Assembly (NCBI GenBank): GCA_964453665.1
Contig: CAYVQT010000033.1
Location: 1-38,193, forward strand
Length of the DNA stretch: 38,193 bases
Reading direction: 5' to 3'
Source of the DNA: DAOUTY01 sp964453665
Lineage (GTDB): Bacteria; Chloroflexota; Dehalococcoidia; SZUA-161
Of this stretch, positions 1-8,732 are shown piece after piece; within the stretch, counting starts at the first letter, position 1; each line of letters begins with the position of its first letter. Both the position numbers and the translations under genes were made by a program. Below the pieces are notes generated by a model. The model was not told where the DNA came from. It searched no databases and saw nothing but the letters and a program-made list of their open reading frames with translations.

Positions 1-15
1 ATGTCGATTCTTACG

Positions 16-420
16 TCATTGGCCCATGCTCTTGACTTTTAACACAGTTGCTACTCCAATGTGCGCCTCTAGGATTCTCTTGGTTCTCCCAGCGCGCCAA
101 GGAAGCAACGACCAAATGACTATGCCTTTCGGAATGTCTTCTCGGCGATGATGAATTCTGATTCCCCAGCCTATCACCGAGGTAACTCCATCTATTTGCT
201 CGAAAGGCAACAATATCTCCCGCCACAGGTAGTAGATGGCAATCCCTCTCTCGTAGATGTAGAACTCCGCGAAAGGGAAACCCACCGCGTCTGGCCAAAA
301 GACTAGAATAGGCCTTAGTATCTCCGTCCACGAGCGAATGTAGAAGCAAGCAGAGCAGTACTCGCGGTGAATCGGCTTCATCACCCTTCTGGCTCGGCGA
401 TCTGGGTTCACTTTAGCCAT
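16..420 (-). CDS. Conserved hypothetical protein, possibly PH-like fold
   Basis: I do not recognise this 134-aa protein. The ATG at 420 is preferred over an upstream start because a purine-rich GGGGG Shine-Dalgarno lies about 8 nt before it. The N-terminus is basic (MAKVNPDRRARR). The middle is rich in aromatic and hydrophobic residues with short strand-like stretches, and a phrase of the type 'LPFEQIDGVTSV...GIRIHHRRE' resembles the beta-strand pattern of small bacterial PH-like domains; this is a weak inference. There is no signal peptide or clear membrane helix. It stands alone, separated from the Tat genes by more than 500 bp of repeat-containing sequence. Confidence 0.5.
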   Translation of the reverse strand: MAKVNPDRRARRVMKPIHREYCSACFYIRSWTEILRPILVFWPDAVGFPFAEFYIYERGIAIYYLWREILLPFEQIDGVTSVIGWGIRIHHRREDIPKGIVIWSLLPWRAGRTKRILEAHIGVATVLKVKSMGQ

Positions 421-562
421 CTCACTGCCCCCTTGCTTGTGGGCTCTGGGCCACACACCTCACCGATGCTCGCACAATTGTAGCATGGTGGCATAACTTT
501 GGCAACGCTGGCAGCGCTTGATGTGATAGCCCTACCAAGGTTAGGTGGCCTTGCCCATTCTC

Positions 563-665
563 CCGTTCGCCCTGAGCCTGTCGAAGGGAGCCCTTCGATA
601 AACTCAGGACAGGCTTGTCGAAGGTGCTGTTCCAGTTCATGGTTCGACGGGCTCACCACGAACGG
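563..665. repeat. Palindromic dispersed repeat (TTCGA..CTGAG type)
   Basis: The segment opens with CCGTTCG and closes with CGAACGG. Inside, CCTGAGCCTGTCGAAGGG is followed by a near-complement CCCTTCGATAAACTCAGG, then by a second TGTCGAAGG and a GGTTCGACGGGCTCACCACG unit. It can fold into one long and one flanking hairpin. Units of this look (TTCGACAAGCTCA...CGAACGG) are familiar as interspersed repeats in many environmental bacterial genomes; their function is not known to me. Short reading frames through it are artefacts of the repeat. Confidence 0.65.
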
Positions 666-740
666 ATGATGGATGAGCGGTTGCGCTGCCGGTGTCGTCT
701 TTTATCCTGCGGTTGTGGGGACTCTTGGCAACTTGTTACA

Positions 741-796
741 GGGTAGATTGGAGCATCGGCTCCAATCTTATCCGGAGCGGATGCTCCGGGCTACCC
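741..796. repeat. Paired-hairpin repeat, copy 1
   Basis: A 56-nt element bounded by GGGTAG and CTACCC. It contains two consecutive hairpins: ATTGGAGC with GCTCCAAT (loop ATCG) and CCGGAGC with GCTCCGG (loop GGAT). The second hairpin is nearly the reverse complement of the first. A second copy of exactly the same length lies in opposite orientation at 22874-22929, with 49 of 56 positions identical by hand alignment. Confidence 0.75.
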
Positions 797-944
797 ACTA
801 GAGTTTTTCACTTTGAATTTATTTAGAGATTAGGAATTAGAATTTCGAATTTGACAGCCATGCCAGCGAGTACTCACGTAAATAGGGTAATGCGGGTTAA
901 ATTTCACTCACCCTACCTGCTTGTTGTCCTGCCGTAGGTGGTTG
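797..944. other. Intergenic tail downstream of tatC
   Basis: Together with the two repeats this fills the 524-bp gap between the 134-aa hypothetical gene and tatC. The stretch is A+T-rich, with TTAGGAATTAGAATTTCGA. I see no open frame with a plausible start, no RNA gene and no clean intrinsic terminator. Confidence 0.5.
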
Positions 945-1694
945 CTATGCTAGGTCGTCTGAGGACTCGGCGGCCTCAGTCCTCTTACGATAGGCGATCT
1001 TGGCCAGTAGTATGCTCAGCTCATAAAGGATGATTAGTGGAACGGCAACCAGGCTCTGATTGATCGGATCGAAGGTGGGGGTGATTACGGCTGCCAGTAT
1101 AAAGGCTACAACGATCGCCCAGCGTCGTCTGTGGGAGAGCGTTTCCGGCTTGACAATCCCCAGCCTTGCCAGGAAAGTGATGATAACAGGGGTCTCGAAG
1201 ACAAGACCGATAGCGACCAGTAACCTGGTCACTATTGAAATGTAGTTATCGATCTTTATCTCCGGTCTGGCGATGTCGCTCATAAAGCTGAGCAGGAAAT
1301 TAGTGGCCGGTGGCACCAGTATGAAGTAGCCGAAGGTGAATCCCGCGAGGAACATGAACGTTATCCAGGGTATGGCCACGTATACGTACTTTTTTTCACG
1401 GCGGGTAAGCGCTGGAGAGACGAACATCATTCCCTGGTAAACGAGGATGGGCATTGCGAGCACGAAGCCGCCCATCAGGGCTACCTTGAAATAGGTTGAG
1501 ATCATCCCCGTCATCTCGGTGTATATGAGGCTGATGTCGTCGGGAGCGGGGATGATAAGAAACTCGAAAATATATCTGGCAAATATGAAGGAGATTGAGG
1601 TGGTAACTACTAGAGCGATGACGGACTTAATAAGGCGCTGTCGCAATTCGGCGAGATGACTGGTGAATGTAATCTCCTTGTCGTCCTTGCTCAC
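945..1694 (-). CDS. tatC: Sec-independent protein translocase TatC
   Basis: A 249-aa multi-spanning membrane protein, the twin-arginine signal receptor of the Tat translocon. It has the N-terminal family motif HLAELRQRL (about residues 13-21), then alternating hydrophobic segments consistent with six helices, the conserved FE-P pair in 'LVFETPVIITFL', and a cytoplasmic C-terminus ending in acidic residues. The start is GTG at 1694. It is the last gene of the tatA-tatA/B-tatC block that follows fdhD, 12 bp after the preceding tat gene. The neighbouring FdnG carries a Tat signal, so this translocase probably serves formate dehydrogenase export, though it may be the general one of the cell. Confidence 0.95.
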   Translation of the reverse strand: MSKDDKEITFTSHLAELRQRLIKSVIALVVTTSISFIFARYIFEFLIIPAPDDISLIYTEMTGMISTYFKVALMGGFVLAMPILVYQGMMFVSPALTRREKKYVYVAIPWITFMFLAGFTFGYFILVPPATNFLLSFMSDIARPEIKIDNYISIVTRLLVAIGLVFETPVIITFLARLGIVKPETLSHRRRWAIVVAFILAAVITPTFDPINQSLVAVPLIILYELSILLAKIAYRKRTEAAESSDDLA

Positions 1695-1706
1695 TGCTGG
1701 ATGGCC

Positions 1707-1985
1707 TCACCCTGTGCTATTGCTGGACTTATCTTCCTTCGCCTTCCCGGTCTCATGTGCTGACTGCAATTCCTTTTCCTGCTTCGAGACTTCCTTTTCC
1801 TCTTTCTCCAGGTCCTGAAACTCTTTACTCACCTCGGTAGTGAGTTCCATGGTAGCTTTTCTGAAAGCGCTGATGCCCTTGGCCAGGTTTCTTGCGAGCT
1901 GCGGTAACCTCCCGGGCCCGAAAGCTATCAGGCCCACGATCAGAACGAGGATTATCTCTAGGGGACCCATGCCAAAGAATTCCAT
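1707..1985 (-). CDS. Twin-arginine translocase subunit TatA/TatB family
   Basis: A 92-aa protein starting at ATG 1985 (MEFFGMGPLEI, the usual family start; a GTG 12 nt upstream is possible). One N-terminal transmembrane helix is followed by the hinge FGPGRLP, an amphipathic helix, and a long charged Lys/Glu-rich tail. The length and extended tail fit TatB or TatE-like proteins as well as TatA, so no letter is assigned with confidence. It lies between a shorter TatA and TatC on the same strand. Two TatA/B-type proteins plus TatC would make a complete translocon. Confidence 0.9.
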   Translation of the reverse strand: MEFFGMGPLEIILVLIVGLIAFGPGRLPQLARNLAKGISAFRKATMELTTEVSKEFQDLEKEEKEVSKQEKELQSAHETGKAKEDKSSNSTG

Positions 1986-2099
1986 TGTACTCGTCACACC
2001 TTACTGGGGTCTGGTCTCTAAGTCGAGGCTGGTGAGCCAATACGGCTCTTATTCGTGACAACGCGCTTTACTTGCGGCTCTTTGAAGCTCGTGCTGACC

Positions 2100-2339
2100 T
2101 TATTCTGTCTTAGTCTTGCCCTCGGTCAGCTTCTTGGTAGTCTTCTTGCCCTTTGGCGTTTCCTCTTCCTCCTCATCCTCCTCCTCGGCCAGGTCCAGCA
2201 GGCCAGTCTTACCTCTGCGAAATTCCCGGATTCCCTTGCCAAGCGCTCCTCCGACCTGCGGCAGTTTCCCCACGCCGAACACAATGAGGATCACACTCAG
2301 TACTATGAGAGCCTCCGGCCATCCAAAGCTGTGAAACAT
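2100..2339 (-). CDS. tatA: Twin-arginine translocase subunit TatA
   Basis: A 79-aa pore-forming subunit of the Tat system. It has a short periplasmic N-terminus, one transmembrane helix, the hinge FGVGKLP (about residues 21-27), an amphipathic helix 'GGALGKGIREFRRG', and a tail dominated by Asp/Glu and then Lys. A strong Shine-Dalgarno (GGGGGAAG) lies 5-6 nt before the ATG. It starts 23 bp after the fdhD stop, so it is very likely cotranscribed with the formate dehydrogenase accessory genes. Confidence 0.93.
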   Translation of the reverse strand: MFHSFGWPEALIVLSVILIVFGVGKLPQVGGALGKGIREFRRGKTGLLDLAEEEDEEEEETPKGKKTTKKLTEGKTKTE

Positions 2340-2362
2340 TATTACTTCCCCCTACACAGTCA

Positions 2363-3181
2363 CTAATTTGTATTCTCTATCTCCAGGGTGTCCTGCAATC
2401 GATCTTGATGTGAGTAGGCAGACAGACGGTTGCCGCGCACATATCCAATCAGTGTTACGCCCAGTTCATCGGCGAGTGAAATCGCTTTATCGGTAGGTGA
2501 ACTGCGAGAAATAACGATTGGCACTTCCATTTTCGAGGCTTTTAATAGCATCTCCGATGAGATGCGGCCGGTCGTCAGCAACAACCTGTCCCTGGTTGAT
2601 AATTCCATGAGCATGCATTCGCCTGTGACCTTATCCAGGGTATTGTGTCTGCCTATATCTTCAGCGACAACCAGCAGATTCTCGTTGTCGGCCAGCGCCG
2701 ATGTATGAACACCACCACAGAACCGATATAGCTCCGCTTGCTCGTTCAACTGTTTCATCAGGGACAGTATTTCCTCAGGCGTAGCAACCAAACTTGAATC
2801 CACCTTTTGTCTCTCTTGTGTAAAGCTGATGCCCCCTCCGCAGCCTGATCCCAGGGTGCGCCGAGCAGGCGGCGTAAACCCCGGCTTGCTCAACCGCACA
2901 TCTGCCAGTGATTCCTCCTCACAAACACGCATGCTTGCCACGTCATCCTTGTCAGCGATTATACCTTCTGAGTAGAGGAACCCGAGGACAAGCTGAATCA
3001 GCTTGGTCGGGGTGCACAGTATAGTTACCAGTTCCTCATTGTTTATGAAGATGGTTAACCCCATCTCCTTGGGTACAGATGTCGACTCTCTATGCCAGAC
3101 TTCGGATGAAAAGCGACTATAAATTATATCAGGCGTACTGCCCTTTATCAATGAATCGCTGTCTACCTGTTCTACGTCCAT
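2363..3181 (-). CDS. fdhD: Formate dehydrogenase accessory sulfurtransferase FdhD
   Basis: A 272-aa protein that transfers sulfur to the molybdenum cofactor of formate dehydrogenase, needed for activity. Family signatures are present: 'FCGGVHTSAL', 'EDIGRHNTLDKV', 'LTTGRISSEM' and a C-terminal 'LADELGVTLIGYVRGNR'. The sulfur-carrying loop reads GSGCGGG, with one Cys instead of the CxxC pair of E. coli FdhD. I believe single-Cys loops occur in other members of the family, but that is from memory. It is separated from fdhE by 160 bp with no obvious terminator, and its context is the fdn operon on one side and the tat genes on the other. Confidence 0.95.
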   Translation of the reverse strand: MDVEQVDSDSLIKGSTPDIIYSRFSSEVWHRESTSVPKEMGLTIFINNEELVTILCTPTKLIQLVLGFLYSEGIIADKDDVASMRVCEEESLADVRLSKPGFTPPARRTLGSGCGGGISFTQERQKVDSSLVATPEEILSLMKQLNEQAELYRFCGGVHTSALADNENLLVVAEDIGRHNTLDKVTGECMLMELSTRDRLLLTTGRISSEMLLKASKMEVPIVISRSSPTDKAISLADELGVTLIGYVRGNRLSAYSHQDRLQDTLEIENTN

Positions 3182-3341
3182 TGCTGCTCGCCTTTTAAGC
3201 TCTAAGTACTATTTTACCACTATTTAGAAGATTGCGGCGCAGACGTACTGCCGCCAGGTGTACTTTCTCAGGTGATAATAGAATTGCTCCCGATGTCGAC
3301 TTGAGGCAAGCGACGTTGCTGCTCATCCAGCGTTGTGCGGC

Positions 3342-4253
3342 CTATCCACCCCTGTACCCTTGTTCTTGACCCTGTCTATCCATGTCGGCAGTCAGCACTC
3401 GCTCCAAAGGCAGCAGCACCTCGGATTCGGCGTGACGCAGGTCGATAGCCTTCAGGTATGTTTTACAACTCTGGCATACGTAGAGTCGGTACAGGTCACT
3501 CTCGTCAGCGAAGTAGGCCTGAGCCTCGTGGTCTTTATTGCCGCAATAAGGGCATCCTAACCGCTGGAAGAGCCATTCACTGTCGCAACGGGAGCAGACC
3601 AGCCATCTGGCCCCTCGCTCCTTGTCAAGGTATGCAAAGTCGGGTTTGCCGCCGCAAATAGGGCAATATTCGCGCCGCCATTGCTCCTGAGGGATCAGGT
3701 CGATTAGCATTTCCGCTTTGGCGGTTAGAAAAGGCTTGATAGCGCAATGAATGGCTGCTGCCAGGAGTTCCTCATCGATGCCGCGTGCGTCAGCCCAGGG
3801 CGAGAGTGGTGAGCCTTCATACCATGACTTGGTCGCTTCCTCCAGTAGAGATATATCGGAAGCGACCTTTTTCAGATTCTCGCATTCAGAAGTGGTGTGT
3901 TCGTCAATAGCAGATATCGCTGCCTGGAAGAGGTTTTGAAAGATTGTCCAGTCCGCAGAAAGGGCATCCCACTTCAGAAGAGGGATGCCCTTTCTTATTT
4001 GAACACTAACCTCAGTCTTGGTTAATTTCGGTTGGGCTGATGGTATAACCGCCCTTGCCTCAACTTGAATGCGCAGTAGAGCCCTATAGAATTCGAGAAT
4101 CTCGGGAAATGAACCTTCTTCTTCTTGCCAATCTCCTAATTTCTCTAGTACTCTACTGTCTATTTCCAACTGGCTTTTGCCTTCTCTCATCCCTGTCGCT
4201 TCGAAAGTAGAACTTTCACCGCCTACTTCTCGGCCGCTATCCTCTCGTACCAC
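3342..4253 (-). CDS. fdhE: Formate dehydrogenase accessory protein FdhE
   Basis: A cytoplasmic maturation chaperone for respiratory, Tat-exported formate dehydrogenases. The C-terminal half has four paired-cysteine knuckles in order (CPIC, CSRC, CPYC, CQSC), the rubredoxin-like metal sites typical of FdhE. The N-terminal half is helical. The 303-aa frame begins at GTG 4253 and overlaps the end of fdnI by 31 bp; an ATG at 4190 would give 282 aa and no overlap. Neither start has a strong Shine-Dalgarno, so the start is uncertain. Translation coupled to fdnI is plausible. Confidence 0.92.
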   Translation of the reverse strand: MVREDSGREVGGESSTFEATGMREGKSQLEIDSRVLEKLGDWQEEEGSFPEILEFYRALLRIQVEARAVIPSAQPKLTKTEVSVQIRKGIPLLKWDALSADWTIFQNLFQAAISAIDEHTTSECENLKKVASDISLLEEATKSWYEGSPLSPWADARGIDEELLAAAIHCAIKPFLTAKAEMLIDLIPQEQWRREYCPICGGKPDFAYLDKERGARWLVCSRCDSEWLFQRLGCPYCGNKDHEAQAYFADESDLYRLYVCQSCKTYLKAIDLRHAESEVLLPLERVLTADMDRQGQEQGYRGG

Positions 4254-4858
4254 TTGCCGTGATGGGTCTTGACATAATCCACTGTCGCCTTACCCGTAGT
4301 CATGGAACGCATTGCCTCGGACATACGCGGGTGGAAGGCAGCCAGAGCAATATGGACCAGAAGCATGGTGCCACCGGCGATGAAGGCAATATCATGAAGG
4401 AGAACCATTGCCTGGTAAGCACCCTGGGGTATGCTTCCCTGGAAGAACCACATGATGAAGCCAGTTATCACGAATACCACACTGGTAATGACGACAACCA
4501 GCATCCACAGTTTCTGCCCCGTATTTGACCGGTCCTGCGGAGGCATATCCTCCTCCGGCCCGCCAAAGTAGTAGCTGGGGGCGGCCTGTAGCCAGCCCAG
4601 GTCCTCTTTATTCCAGGTGAATGCCTCCTTTAGCCATTCCAAGGTGCTCTTCGGGTTCAGGATGAAGTATATCACGGGTATTCCGACGAAGCCTACGGCA
4701 GCGATACGGTGGACAAGACGGCTCCATCCCCACCAGGCCGCAGGGCTGACCCAGGACAGAAAGAGGAACAGACCCGTGAGCCCTAAAAGCAGTGAGCAAG
4801 CCACAATCCACCAATGCTGGAATATGGCACGTTTGCGGAAACGCTCAACATCTTGCAT
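4223..4858 (-). CDS. fdnI: Formate dehydrogenase cytochrome b subunit (FdnI-like)
   Basis: A 211-aa integral membrane diheme cytochrome b that takes electrons from the iron-sulfur subunit to the quinone pool. It shows four hydrophobic helices, with likely heme-ligand histidines in 'FQHWW', 'LVHRIAAV', 'LLHDIAFI' and 'LVHIALAAFHPRM'. The last is the familiar end-of-family motif, with a C-terminal cytoplasmic tail. Its ATG lies directly after the fdnH stop. The three structural subunits together match the E. coli FdnGHI type rather than soluble NAD-linked formate dehydrogenases. Confidence 0.93.
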   Translation of the reverse strand: MQDVERFRKRAIFQHWWIVACSLLLGLTGLFLFLSWVSPAAWWGWSRLVHRIAAVGFVGIPVIYFILNPKSTLEWLKEAFTWNKEDLGWLQAAPSYYFGGPEEDMPPQDRSNTGQKLWMLVVVITSVVFVITGFIMWFFQGSIPQGAYQAMVLLHDIAFIAGGTMLLVHIALAAFHPRMSEAMRSMTTGKATVDYVKTHHGKWYERIAAEK

Positions 4859-4859
4859 T

Positions 4860-5669
4860 TTACTTCTCCTCCTTGCTGATTATCCTGGCGCGGGCTACCA
4901 TGATGTTTAGCAGCAGCCCCAGTCCTACAACGCCGGCGGCAGCATAGCCCAGGGGCTTGATGACATCCTGCCAGGCGGTAGCGGTGGCGGGGACCTTCGG
5001 ATCTGTAATGAGGCCATATAATTCAGGCTTGTCATCCAGAATGTAGAGGACATGTGTACCGCCGACCAAATTTTCGCCGTAAAGGTTGGCATCAGGATGC
5101 CCATCTGCCTTGAGTTCCTCTACCTTCGCCTTGGCTGCTGTTATCAGCTCGTACCGGTCGCCGTACTTTAAGGCACCGGTGGGACACGTCTTGACGCAGG
5201 CTGGCTCATAGCCATTGTCGATGCGGTCAAGGCCCGGTGTAGTACAGGCCGTACACTTGGCCGCTCTTACCAGCACTTGTCCTATACCGGTATCGATTCG
5301 GGGGATTTCAAAGGGGCAAAATTCAACGCAGTAGCCGCAGCCAGTGCACTTGCCCTTGTCCAGGGAGACGAAGCCGAGTGAGTTATAGTAGAGTGCTCCC
5401 GTCGGACACACCTTCACGCAGGCGGCATCGGCGCAGTGCATGCAGGCTCTCCTTGTGAAGAGCCAGCGCATATCCTCGTTGGCAATGCTGCCCACCTCCC
5501 TGAACTCCATCTTGAGCCAGGTGTCGGGGGAAAGGTCAGGGGGGTTCTCATATGTGCCACGGTTGGTGGTAGTTTCTGCCGGAAGCTCGTTCCAGCTTTT
5601 ACAGGCGACCTGACATCCCCGACATGCAGTACATTTGGTGGCGTCGTATAGAATCGCTTTGTCAGCCAT
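4860..5669 (-). CDS. fdnH: Formate dehydrogenase iron-sulfur subunit (FdnH-like)
   Basis: A 269-aa electron-transfer subunit. Four cysteine groups for [4Fe-4S] clusters can be read in order: CTACRGCQVAC near the N-terminus, CMHCADAACVKVC, CTGCGYCVEFC, and a final CTAC...CVKTC. A single hydrophobic helix near residues 240-260 should anchor it to the membrane beside FdnI. It starts 12 bp after fdnG. Like E. coli FdnH it lacks its own signal peptide and is probably exported with FdnG as a complex through Tat. Confidence 0.95.
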   Translation of the reverse strand: MADKAILYDATKCTACRGCQVACKSWNELPAETTTNRGTYENPPDLSPDTWLKMEFREVGSIANEDMRWLFTRRACMHCADAACVKVCPTGALYYNSLGFVSLDKGKCTGCGYCVEFCPFEIPRIDTGIGQVLVRAAKCTACTTPGLDRIDNGYEPACVKTCPTGALKYGDRYELITAAKAKVEELKADGHPDANLYGENLVGGTHVLYILDDKPELYGLITDPKVPATATAWQDVIKPLGYAAAGVVGLGLLLNIMVARARIISKEEK

Positions 5670-5681
5670 TGCTCTCCTTCC

Positions 5682-8600
5682 TTATACCTTCTCTATGTTG
5701 CACAGGAAGGTTTTATATTCCGGAATCGTTGTATTGGCATCCCCGACGTGCGGGGTTAGTATATTACCGCTGTCGCCAGTGGCCATACCGGCGTAGCCAA
5801 AGCACCAGGGCACACCTATGTGGTGAACGTTCTTTCCGCCTACTATCATACCATGAAATCGCTCAGTTACAACGGCTACGGCCTCGATGTGCCCGCGTGC
5901 TGAACTCACTTTAACCTTATCGCCCTTATTAATGCCCTTTTGGGCCGCCAGGTCCTCACCAAGCTCCACGTACATCTGTGGCATCAGCTCTACCAGCCAG
6001 GGAAGGTTTCTGGTCATAATCCCTGTCTGCCAGTGCTCGGTGCAGCGATAAGTAGTCCCAACATAAGGAAACTCATCTGCCGCGCCCTGCGGGTTCATGA
6101 AATCCCCGATAAACGCCACCGGATTTATTTGTTGAGGCGACATTATGTTATCGATGGGACTCTCCCAGGGTTCATAGACCTCGGGGAAGGGGCCATCCTT
6201 CAACGAGAAGCCACCCCAGATGTGTCCTACTCCGTCGGGCTTCATTATGAAGGGGAGATACTTAGCGCCTTCGTCGGCGAGCGCGATTGGAGCCCAGCCG
6301 CCGTCGGGCACATCGCCCTCCCATTTCCCGGTAACCGAGTTCCATGCTATGACCGGATGCTCGGCATCCCAGGGATTGCCGTCGAGGTCTACAGATGCCC
6401 GGTTGTAGATGATACGCCGGTTCAGTGGCCAGCACCAGGACCACTTCGAATAGAGCCCTACCTGGTTCAATGAGTAGTCTACAGTATCGCGGCTCTTCAG
6501 CTTATTCCCGTCAGCCTCAGTATACTGGTTGCAGTATAACCAGTTGCCCGAGGTTGTCGTACCATCGTCCTTGAGTGCGCCGAAGCTCACTACCAGTTCA
6601 CCGGTGGTGAGGTTGTAGCCGTTGATCTCTTTGGCTACATCATCCGGGTCGGGGTGCTCATCATAGTCCCATATCAACTTGGTGATAGCCTCACGGTTCG
6701 GAGCAGTGGGGTCGGCCTCATAGAGCTCTTTGAGCTTTAGTATTACCATGCTCGTTATCGCCAGGTCGGGCTTGGCCTCCCCGACTGGCTCCATCGCCTG
6801 CCAGCGCCACTGTGCCCAGCGGCCGCTATTGGAGATGCTCCCCTGCTTCTCGTAGGAGCAGGCCGCGGGAAGGACGATAACCTCGGTGTCGATGTCAGCG
6901 GGATTGACGCCGGGCCTTCTCCAGAACTCGGCGGTCTCCGTCTTCCAGATGTCGGTAACTACCAGCCACTTCAATTTCCCTAAAGCCGTTCTTTCTGCGT
7001 TGGAGTCGGGGCCGCCAACAGCGGGATTCTGCCCCCAGCACCAGAGCCCCTCTATCTCACCCTTACCCATTGCCTCGAACATGGCTATGTGGGTATAGTT
7101 CTTGCCGCTCTTGACCTTGGGCAGGCGGTGGAAACAAGCGTCGGGGTTGGTCTGGACTTCGCTGCCGTACCACGCTGCCAGCAGGCTGACCATGTACTTC
7201 TTGTAGTTGCTCCACCAGTTGGCGCTCTTATCGCCGGCGAGCCCCACGGGCGTAACCGTGGCCGGCGTAGCTCGGTTCAGGTAAGCTTCGAGACTGGTAT
7301 CGGAATCCGCCGGAACTGCAAGGTATCCCGGTAAGATGTGGGACAGCAGGCACATATCCGTCGAGCCCTGAACGTTGGAAGTACCACGGAGTGCGTTGAC
7401 GCCGCCGCCGGTAACACCCATATTGGCCAGCAGGAGCTGCACCATGGCGTAAGTCCGTATGTTCTGTACGCCGTAGGTATGCTGAGTAGTGCCCATGGCA
7501 TACATGATTGTGCCCGCCTTGCCCGCCGCCCCGGATTCGGCGTAGGCGCTGTAGACCTCCTCCAGCTTGTCTACGGGACATCCCGTTATATCACTGACGG
7601 CCTCCAGCGTGTAGCGGGAGTAATGTTTCTTCAGCAGTTGGAATACGCAGTTGGGGTCCTGGAGTGTTGTGTCAGTTTGGGGATTGGTTGTGTCCCCATA
7701 CTGCCAGGTAGCTTTGTCATAGGCGTTGGTGACCGGGTTGAACCCGCTCCATAGGCCATCCTGGCCGGTGTCTCCCGGGAACCTGGCATTACTGTTGACG
7801 ATGAGGGCAGCATTGGTATACTGCTTCACGTAATCCATGTTGTAATTTCCGGGGTTCTGATCCATATCCTCGATTATCCACTTCATCATCCCGCCCATAA
7901 AGGCGATGTCGGTCCCTGACCTGATTGGAGCGTAGATGTGAGCTTTTGATGACGTACGGGTGAAGCGAGGGTCAACGTTTATAAGCTTTGCCCCGCGGGA
8001 TATTGCTTCAGTGACCCACTTGAAGGATATGGGATGGTTTTCCGCCGCATTGGAGCCGATAATCAGGATGCGATCGGCATTCCTGATGTCGATGTAATGG
8101 TTGGTCATTGCTCCCCTGCCGAACGACTCTGCCAGAGCCGCAACTGTAGAGGAGTGTCATATCCGTGCGCAGTGTTCTAGGTACACTACTCCCAGAGCGC
8201 GGTTCGCCTTGGAGAGCAGATAGCACTCTTCATTGTCTAACTCGCCACCGCCTATCGAGGCAATGGCCTCGGTTCGGTTGACCGTATTCCCGTTATCGGT
8301 CGTTACGAAGGTGCGGTCACGGGTTTCTTTGACCCTCTCCGCTACCAGGGATATGGCCTCGGACCAGGTTATCTCCGTGAATTCACTTGCGCGCGGTGCT
8401 CTGTAGAGCGGCTTTGTAAGCCGGTACGGATTGATATTATCACCGACGTTGTGAACCTGGAGCATGGCTTGTCCCTTGGAACAGAGAGAACCCAGGCTGA
8501 TAGGGTGATCGGGGTCGCCCTCAAGGTTAACGACAAGGTCTCCCTTCGTGGCAACGTAAGCGCCGCATCCAACCGAGCAGTAGCAACAGATGGTGGGCGT

Positions 8601-8732
8601 CTCGCCTATTACCTCTTTCCCCAGCGGAATTCTTCTAGGGGGAGCTTTGCCGGAACCCAGAGCGCCAAGCAGAACAAGGCCACCCATCCCTGCTCCACTT
8701 GTTTTTAGAAATTCCCGACGGCTTAGTTCCAT
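5682..8732 (-). CDS. fdnG: Selenocysteine formate dehydrogenase, catalytic subunit
   Basis: A 1016-aa molybdopterin bis-MGD enzyme that oxidises formate to CO2, read through an in-frame TGA at complement 8157-8159 (residue 192). The sequence around it, CARI-Sec-HSSTVAALAESFGRGAM, is the FdnG/FdhA active-site signature. Upstream are the Tat signal SRREFLK with a hydrophobic stretch (residues 4-30) and the [4Fe-4S] motif 'CCYCSVGCGAYV'. Downstream, 'DPRFTRT', 'APIRSGTDIAF', 'GGGVNALRG' and the C-terminal 'KFPYVGT'-like and 'TPHVGDANT' motifs match E. coli FdnG throughout, and length is almost identical (1015 aa there). AAGGAGG precedes the ATG by 5 nt. Twin-arginine export puts the active site outside the membrane. 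A conventional gene caller would split it into 191- and 808-aa pieces. Confidence 0.95.
8111..8159 (-). promoter_or_regulatory. SECIS-like hairpin with selenocysteine UGA
   Basis: Directly after the UGA (8157-8159) the mRNA can form a two-part hairpin. The outer arms CUCCUCU (8154-8148) and AGGGGAG (8117-8111) give 7 pairs including one G-U. The inner arms GGCUCU and AGAGUC give 6 pairs around a GGC loop. Position and overall size (about 44 nt) match bacterial SECIS elements that recruit SelB. The fold was found by hand, and exact loop requirements are not tested. Confidence 0.7.

Noticed and set aside
408..659. Short minus-strand frames of 72-83 aa over the left repeat
   Set aside because: They are produced by the palindromic repeat (SLSKG, RQAQGE type translations) and have no ribosome binding site.
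8157..8159. TGA splitting fdnG as a nonsense mutation or two separate genes
   Set aside because: The residues on both sides match FdnG without a gap, the UGA is at the known Sec site, and the ATG at 8108 has no reason to start a protein.
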